DNA of 64,000 nucleotides from Ktedonobacterales bacterium (GTDB lineage: Bacteria > Chloroflexota > Ktedonobacteria > Ktedonobacterales > DATBGS01): assembly GCA_036557285.1 (NCBI GenBank), contig DATBHW010000045.1, positions 1-64,000 on the forward strand, in the 5' to 3' direction. Shown here one piece after another: positions 59,171 through 64,000 of this stretch; position 1 is the stretch's first letter, and the number at the start of each line of letters is the position of its first letter. The position numbers were made by a program, and so were the translations under genes. Below the pieces are notes generated by a model. It saw only the letters and a list, made by a program, of their open reading frames with translations. It had not been told where the DNA came from and did not search any database.

Positions 59171-59655
59171 AGCGCAGACCCTCTTTCCAGGGTGAGAACG
59201 TCGCTGCAAGGGCATTCTACCATGCGTCGGCCAAAACGGAAAAGGGCATGGCCTCTCGCGTTTTATGGCTAGACGATATGCCCGCAGCTCTGATGTACGC
59301 GCCTATCATTATGTCAGCCGTTCCCTTGAAGCGACGTGATATACTATTGAGAGGACATGCTATCAACCATACTCCAGATACCTCATCGAAGATGAGACAC
59401 CTGATCAGCATGAGGATGACGTTTATGAAGGTTTTCAGACAAGAAAGGCTGCGCTGCGCCTGTCGTAAGGGCCTCGAAGTTGGGGCTTGACATGTCAGGC
59501 AGCAGGCCATCGAGAGACCTCATCTTCTGCTGATACTGCTTCCTCTGAAGGCTCCACTTCGCGGCCCGTCCCTTCCTCCATTCGTTCACAACGCGCTCTC
59601 AAGCGCAGGGGTATGCCCTGGGCCACGCATTGCAGAAGGAGTTAGCAGGAGTCTT
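59171..59655. other. 485-bp intergenic region before cysS
   Basis: It separates the divergent Uma2 and cysS genes. The region shows weak promoter-like elements (TATACT near 59340; TTGACA near 59487) but no clear pair. The sequence CGCGGCCCGTCCCTTCC before cysS recalls part of a T-box, but the conserved antiterminator sequence is absent, so I do not call a T-box. AAGGAGTTAGCAGGAG precedes the ATG. Confidence 0.45.
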
Positions 59656-61119
59656 ATGCTCATTCATAACACAGAATCGGGACGCGAAGAAGTCTTTGAA
59701 CCCTACGGTCTGCCCGTCAAAATGTACGTCTGCGGCCTGACGCCCAAGAACGACCCGCATATCGGCCACGCGCGCAACTTTGTCCTCAACGATGTCATCC
59801 GACGCTATCTGGAGTATCGCGGCTATCCCGTTCACTACGTCCAGAACTTCACCGACGTGGATGACAAGATCATCGCCGCAGGCATCCGCGAGGGCATCCC
59901 TGCGGCTGAGGCGGCCAGACGCTATATTGATGGCTATTTCGAGACCATTGACGCGATGAATGTGCGCCGCGCCGACCAGTATACCTATGTTACCGAATAC
60001 ATACCCAAGATCATCGCTATGGTGCAGCGTCTTATTGATCTGGGTCATGCCTATCAGGCGGGCGGCGATGTCTTCTACGCCGTCAACACCTTTCCTCGCT
60101 ATGGACGGCTTTCGCACCAGCCCGAAGAAGAACTACTCATTGCCGGGGCGCGCGTGGAGCCAGACCCTAAGAAGCGCGATCCACGCGATTTTGCCCTCTG
60201 GAAAGCCGCCAAACCAGGCGAACCCTTCTGGGAGAGCCAGTGGGGGCCTGGCCGCCCCGGCTGGCACATCGAATGCTCGACAATGGCGTTGGATACATTG
60301 GGCGAGAAGATCGATATTCACGGCGGCGGCAGCGACCTGATCTTCCCACACCACGAGAACGAAATCGCCCAGAGCGAAGCGGCAACCGGCACAGCCCCCT
60401 TTTCTAAATATTGGGCGCATATCGGCATGCTGAACCTGGGCGAAGGCAAGATGGCCCACTCCGGGGTATTCATCCCGCTCGAGGAGATGCTCAAGAGGTA
60501 TCCCGCGCCGGTCATTCGCCTCTATCTAGTCAGCCATCATTACCGCGCCCCCATCGCCTACAGCGAAGAGGCGCTGGCCGCAGCACAGCCACGCTGGCAG
60601 CGCTACGTGGAGACGCGCGCGAACCTGCTGCGGCTCATCCGCCGCGCCGAGGAAGCGCAAACTGCCCAGGGGAGAACGAATGCTGCCCAGGCAACAACCA
60701 GCGCAGCCGTCCCATTGGACGAGGCACGCGAAGCGTTCATCGCGGCGATGGACGACGATTTCAACACCTCCGGCGGGCTGGCGGCCATTGATAACCTGCT
60801 GCGCCGAGTCAACGAGTATGCCGCCTCCCTCGGTGGCGGCGAACTGACGCCGGAGGCGCTGGCAACTTTGCGCGCAGCAGTAGCTCTGCTGGATGAACTG
60901 CTGACTGACGTGTTGGGTATCCAGATTGAAGCCGAAAGTGGAGAACAGATCGCCCCGGCGCTGCTGGCCGAGATCGAGGCGCTCATCGCCAGCCGCAGCG
61001 AGGCGCGCCGCTCCAAACAATGGGCCGAAGCCGACCACATCCGCAAAGACCTGGAGGAGCGCCTCAACATCGTCTTGAAAGATCATGCCCAGGAAACCAC
61101 CTGGGAGTTCAAGTCATAG
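59656..61119 (+). CDS. cysS: cysteinyl-tRNA synthetase
   Basis: A 487-residue class I aminoacyl-tRNA synthetase that charges tRNA-Cys. HIGH is present (HIGHARNF, residues 35-38) and zinc ligands are in KMYVCGLTP, GWHIECSTMA and IFPHHENEIAQSEA. The KMSKS loop reads GKMAHSGVF (~264), a degenerate form: Ser and Lys are replaced by Ala and His. CGLTPKNDPHIGHARN also departs from the common CGPTVYDxxHIGHAR. It overlaps none of its neighbours; the rRNA methyltransferase follows 19 nt later. Confidence 0.93.
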   Translation: MLIHNTESGREEVFEPYGLPVKMYVCGLTPKNDPHIGHARNFVLNDVIRRYLEYRGYPVHYVQNFTDVDDKIIAAGIREGIPAAEAARRYIDGYFETIDAMNVRRADQYTYVTEYIPKIIAMVQRLIDLGHAYQAGGDVFYAVNTFPRYGRLSHQPEEELLIAGARVEPDPKKRDPRDFALWKAAKPGEPFWESQWGPGRPGWHIECSTMALDTLGEKIDIHGGGSDLIFPHHENEIAQSEAATGTAPFSKYWAHIGMLNLGEGKMAHSGVFIPLEEMLKRYPAPVIRLYLVSHHYRAPIAYSEEALAAAQPRWQRYVETRANLLRLIRRAEEAQTAQGRTNAAQATTSAAVPLDEAREAFIAAMDDDFNTSGGLAAIDNLLRRVNEYAASLGGGELTPEALATLRAAVALLDELLTDVLGIQIEAESGEQIAPALLAEIEALIASRSEARRSKQWAEADHIRKDLEERLNIVLKDHAQETTWEFKS

Positions 61120-61138
61120 ACAACTGGACAGAACAGCA

Positions 61139-61885
61139 ATGGCAGAGTATATCTGGGGGCGCAATCCAGTGCTGGAAACACTGCGCTCAAGGCGGCGCGT
61201 CTATCGGCTCCTGCTGGCCGAAGGCGGGCGCGACGCCGGTCTCACGGATATTCTGCGCGAGGCCGAGCGGCGGCGCGTCTCGATTGAATACGCGCCGCGC
61301 CGCCGCTTAGACGAACTGACACGCGGCGCAGTTCATCAGGGCTGCGTCGCTTTGGCTGCCCCGCGCGAGTATGCCACGATTGAAGAGATACTGGCATTGG
61401 CTGAGCAGCGTGGTGAGCCGCCCCTGCTGCTCATCCTCGACGCCATTCAGGACATTCAGAACCTGGGGTCGCTGCTGCGCACCGCCGAAGCCGTCGGCGC
61501 GCATGGCGTGATTATTCCCGAACATCGCGCCGCCGGTTTGACGCCTGCTGTGGATAAAAGTTCTGCCGGGGCAGTTGAGCATCTACTGGTGGCGCAAGTC
61601 ACCAATCTCACTCGCACCGTGGACGCCCTGAAAAAAGGCGGCGTCTGGGTCGTGGGGTTGGCCGGAGAAGCCGCCCAGGATTACGACCACGTTGATCTGG
61701 ACAGACCACTCGCGCTCGTCGTTGGCAACGAAGGCAAAGGCATTGGGCGGCTGCTGCGCGAACACTGTGATTTTCTGGTGAGGCTGCCAATGCGCGGCAA
61801 GGTCAACTCGCTCAATGCCGCCGTCGCTGGTTCCATTGTCCTTTACGAAGCCTGGCGTCAGCGAGAGAAGCATGCCGACGGCTAA
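61139..61885 (+). CDS. rlmB: TrmH/SpoU family RNA 2'-O-methyltransferase (RlmB-like)
   Basis: A 248-residue SPOUT methyltransferase starting MAEYIWGRNPVLETLRSRRR. Motif 1 is DAIQDIQNLGSLLRTAEAVG, motif 2 ALVVGNEGKGIGRLLREHCD and motif 3 RLPMRGKVNSLNAAVAGSIV, which form the knotted SAM site. The N-terminal substrate-binding domain is L30e-like. RlmB methylates 23S rRNA in many bacteria, and the order cysS-rlmB is common; the substrate is inferred. Confidence 0.92.
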   Translation: MAEYIWGRNPVLETLRSRRRVYRLLLAEGGRDAGLTDILREAERRRVSIEYAPRRRLDELTRGAVHQGCVALAAPREYATIEEILALAEQRGEPPLLLILDAIQDIQNLGSLLRTAEAVGAHGVIIPEHRAAGLTPAVDKSSAGAVEHLLVAQVTNLTRTVDALKKGGVWVVGLAGEAAQDYDHVDLDRPLALVVGNEGKGIGRLLREHCDFLVRLPMRGKVNSLNAAVAGSIVLYEAWRQREKHADG

Positions 61886-61934
61886 GGAAGCAGCACGAAC
61901 AGCCCCAGGCGGCAATCTACCTGATCAGATCAGG

Positions 61935-63617
61935 CTATTTGGGGGTTTCATCCAGCAGGTTCATAGCGGTCTTTACAACGGTGGACTGACTGTTGCTCGG
62001 CGAATCGTTTGTTATCCAGAGAACCGCCGTTGGCGAAACAGACACGGCCAGCGGGTTAGTAATCCAAGAATTCAGCGAATGGCTGCCACCAGGGGTATTA
62101 CCCGATACATCATACAGGTAATAATCGTCTTTGCTAATTTTCCAGACTACAAAGGTTGCGCCTGTCTGGAGATCGGAGACCGTAGAATTAGTTTTTGAGA
62201 TGGCCGTCTTAGAGGTAGGATCGAGATCAAGGCGGCCATCCAGGTTTTCGCTCCAGATGACGCCTGTCGGCTGGCTGTTGTTCGCATTCCCATTGCCCGC
62301 CGTCGCTGTGCTTGTGGCTTGAGCCGTGGGTGATGGGGTTGGTTGATCGGCTGGCGTGCCAGCGTCCGGCAAGGGAGCCGCCTCCAGCCAGATCAGTTTC
62401 CCCGCGACGATCTTGGGCGAGAAGGAGGCGCCATTGGTCGTCACCTCTTCCTGCACACCGCCCGGAGCCAATCGCCAGATATTGCCACGCAGCGTGCCAT
62501 CAGGGTCGTGCCACTGCTCATCCCAATACCCCGTGATTTTACCTGTCGCCGGATCGGCCACCGCCGTCGGGTCAGCGATCAGGTGTCCAAGCTGTGATGC
62601 TGTCGCAATCACCGACCGCGACTCTGTACCCTCCAGGGTGAGGTCAAGTGAGACGAGCTGCCCTTGTCCATTCGCCAGTTCCTCAGCCAGCAGCACCGTC
62701 GCGCCAAGAGCATACACACCATGAAGCGTTGTGACCGCGCCATCCGGCCTGGCGTCTGCGTCATTCCCTTGCAGCAGGCGCAGCGTCTGAGCGGCCCCTG
62801 GCAGAGCTGGCGATAGCTGGGTAGCGTCCAGTTCCCAATGATTGCCCGCGCTTTGATCGCCCTGCGCCCAAAGCACCCAGCTTCGCGCCCAGCCTTCCAG
62901 TGTCAGCGGCCCGGCAACCGGCGCGGACAGCAAGGCCGTACTTCTTTCGGTCTGGCGGTTGAGTTCCTCAAGCATCCATTTGCCGCTGGCATTATACGCC
63001 GCGTAAATGATATACCGCCCATCGGCGCTGGCTGTCGCGTCCGCCACCAGCGGATAGGCTGGATCGGGGGAATAGAAAGAGGGAAGAGAATCAGAGCAAT
63101 GGATAATACAAGTAGTACTAGTAGTCCCTATACTGCCTGGGCTGCGCAGCAGTTGGAAGAGTCCTATGCTCAGCCCAAAAGCCAAGACCAGGAACAGGGC
63201 GGTCAGCGCCGCGCCGTAGCGCAGGGCAAACGCGCCAGTTGGACCCATCTGGCGGCGCATGGGCGCCACACGCGCCCGCCGTTCCATGACAGCCCGGCGC
63301 AGCGCCGGAAGATAGAAGACATCGGTCATGCCAGGAACAACAACCTTCGCTGGCTTCTTTCGAGGGGCAGCCTGGGCGCGCTCGGCGGTCTGCTGTTCTT
63401 CCGCCTGGACAGCAGCCATCACACGGGCGTAAAAATCAGGAGGGGGGGCCAGTTTGGGCAGCGAACGCAAGGTTTCACCAATAGCGCGAAACTCCGCAAC
63501 GCTTACACGGCATTCCGCGCATTCCCTTAGATGCGCTTGCAGTGCAGCGTTTTCGCCGGGCGAGAGGTCATCTCGCCGATAAGCAGCTAGAAGCTGTCGC
63601 GCCTGCTTGCACGTCAT
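61935..63617 (-). CDS. anti-sigma factor with zinc-finger and beta-propeller-like exodomain
   Basis: A 560-residue single-pass membrane protein. The N-terminus is a zinc-dependent anti-sigma domain (zf-HC2), with MTCKQARQLLAAYRRDDLSP and HLRECAECRVSV (H-x3-C-x2-C). A membrane helix lies at ~145-165 (ALRYGAALTALFLVLAFGLS). The ~390-residue outer domain has repeated WD/TolB-like strands (DGRYIIYAAYNASGKWMLEE, KIVAGKLIWLEAAPLPD) and may sense envelope signals. The start overlaps the stop of the sigma factor (ATGA), so the pair is co-translated. Confidence 0.88.
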   Translation of the reverse strand: MTCKQARQLLAAYRRDDLSPGENAALQAHLRECAECRVSVAEFRAIGETLRSLPKLAPPPDFYARVMAAVQAEEQQTAERAQAAPRKKPAKVVVPGMTDVFYLPALRRAVMERRARVAPMRRQMGPTGAFALRYGAALTALFLVLAFGLSIGLFQLLRSPGSIGTTSTTCIIHCSDSLPSFYSPDPAYPLVADATASADGRYIIYAAYNASGKWMLEELNRQTERSTALLSAPVAGPLTLEGWARSWVLWAQGDQSAGNHWELDATQLSPALPGAAQTLRLLQGNDADARPDGAVTTLHGVYALGATVLLAEELANGQGQLVSLDLTLEGTESRSVIATASQLGHLIADPTAVADPATGKITGYWDEQWHDPDGTLRGNIWRLAPGGVQEEVTTNGASFSPKIVAGKLIWLEAAPLPDAGTPADQPTPSPTAQATSTATAGNGNANNSQPTGVIWSENLDGRLDLDPTSKTAISKTNSTVSDLQTGATFVVWKISKDDYYLYDVSGNTPGGSHSLNSWITNPLAVSVSPTAVLWITNDSPSNSQSTVVKTAMNLLDETPK

Positions 63618-64000
63618 AGACCATCCACCTCCTGTTGATAGAGCGCAATAAACCGCTCGCGCGCTCGCATCAACCGCATCTTAACCGCCGACGGGCTAAT
63701 TTTGAGAACATCGGCAATCTCGTTACACGAGAAGCCTTCATGTTCATATAACAGCAAGCAGGTTGCGTATTTCACAGGTAACTTGCCCAACACGTTATCT
63801 ACAATTTCACGATCAGCTACGCGCTGCTCAAAGCGCCCACCATTATAACCCGCGCCATCATAGAGACTTGCCGCGCTGGAGAAGCCTTCCTCAGCGCCCC
63901 CCCCGCCAGGTTCCCCGGAGAGCGTCCCGACACCGGCCCCCACTCCCCGGTCTTCGTTGAAGAGCGAAAGCGGCAGCCAGGCAATCAAACGCTTGCGCCG
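63614..64000 (-). CDS. ECF sigma factor, C-terminal part (partial)
   Basis: The right edge of the window cuts the gene, so the 5' part (region 2) is not seen. The visible part contains the sigma-70 region 4 (LGKLPVKYATCLLLYEHEGF, SCNEIADVLKISPSAVKMRL, MRARERFIALY), which recognises the -35 element. A Gly-rich linker (GGGGAEEGFSSAASLYDG) precedes it. It is the upstream partner of the anti-sigma gene at 61935-63617, overlapping by four bases. Confidence 0.88.
   Translation of the reverse strand, partial: RRKRLIAWLPLSLFNEDRGVGAGVGTLSGEPGGGGAEEGFSSAASLYDGAGYNGGRFEQRVADREIVDNVLGKLPVKYATCLLLYEHEGFSCNEIADVLKISPSAVKMRLMRARERFIALYQQEVDGL

Noticed and set aside
59540-59640. T-box riboswitch before cysS (CGCGGCCCGTCCCTTCC)
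   Set aside because: The conserved AGGGTGGNACCGCG antiterminator sequence and a specifier loop are missing.
1-64000. CRISPR arrays
   Set aside because: No set of regularly spaced, near-identical 20-40-bp repeats is visible. The 10-bp iterons at 37941 have no spacers.

Overview
The window looks like chromosomal DNA of a high-GC bacterium of the Chloroflexota, most like a Ktedonobacteria-type soil organism. This is inferred from three things: Firmicutes-like housekeeping gene orders (pgpH-ybeY-dgkA, and clpC-radA-yacL-ispD-ispF-cysS-rlmB), large XRE/AAA/TPR regulators, and a lanthipeptide cluster with a prochlorosin-like leader. No 16S rRNA or other formal taxonomic marker is present.

Layout. 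1-5.9 kb: the edge of a transposase gene, a lipoprotein, a GNAT protein, a polytopic membrane protein and a HEAT-repeat protein. 5.9-11.2 kb: dnaA (reverse strand, stop codon overlapping the HEAT gene), rpsU with a consensus promoter, then pgpH-ybeY-dgkA. 11.3-14.6 kb: a zinc-ribbon protein of unknown function, a consensus promoter followed by two strong hairpins and a small unknown gene, and a decayed transposase. 14.7-24.4 kb: a complete Kdp potassium-uptake locus. It holds a sensor kinase carrying only the C-terminal half of KdpD, KdpE, a lone receiver protein, two membrane micropeptides (the second is KdpF), KdpA, KdpB, KdpC, and a separate gene for the N-terminal (KdpD plus USP) half of KdpD. 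Near-identical, helically phased operator arrays precede the kinase and the receiver genes.

25-35.8 kb: a class II lanthipeptide cluster. It contains a C39 peptidase ABC exporter and an adaptor protein, an XRE-AAA-TPR regulator, a DUF3237 protein, an NHLP-leader precursor peptide, and a LanM whose cyclase has a CCG zinc motif as in ProcM. Three copies of a ~30-bp element, each ending 20-21 bp upstream of a -10-like hexamer, sit before the exporter operon, the DUF3237 gene and the precursor-lanM operon. They look like a dedicated regulon and are the strongest novel signal here.

36-44.4 kb is accessory: a secreted transglycosylase-C39 fusion flanked by direct repeats, a LexA-box-like promoter with 10-bp iterons, membrane proteins, a transposase remnant, a MarR-GNAT fusion under a palindromic operator, a frameshifted small membrane gene, a CbrC-family protein and tRNA-His. 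44.4-49 kb holds a DUF309 protein, an MFS transporter, a DmpA-type peptidase and a NudL-type Nudix hydrolase. 49-61.9 kb is housekeeping: ribosomal S1 with an attenuator-like leader, clpC, radA, a YacL-type PIN-TRAM protein, ispD, ispF, a Uma2-type nuclease-fold protein, cysS with a degenerate KMSKS motif, and an rRNA methyltransferase. The window ends in an anti-sigma factor overlapping the 3' part of an ECF sigma factor gene.
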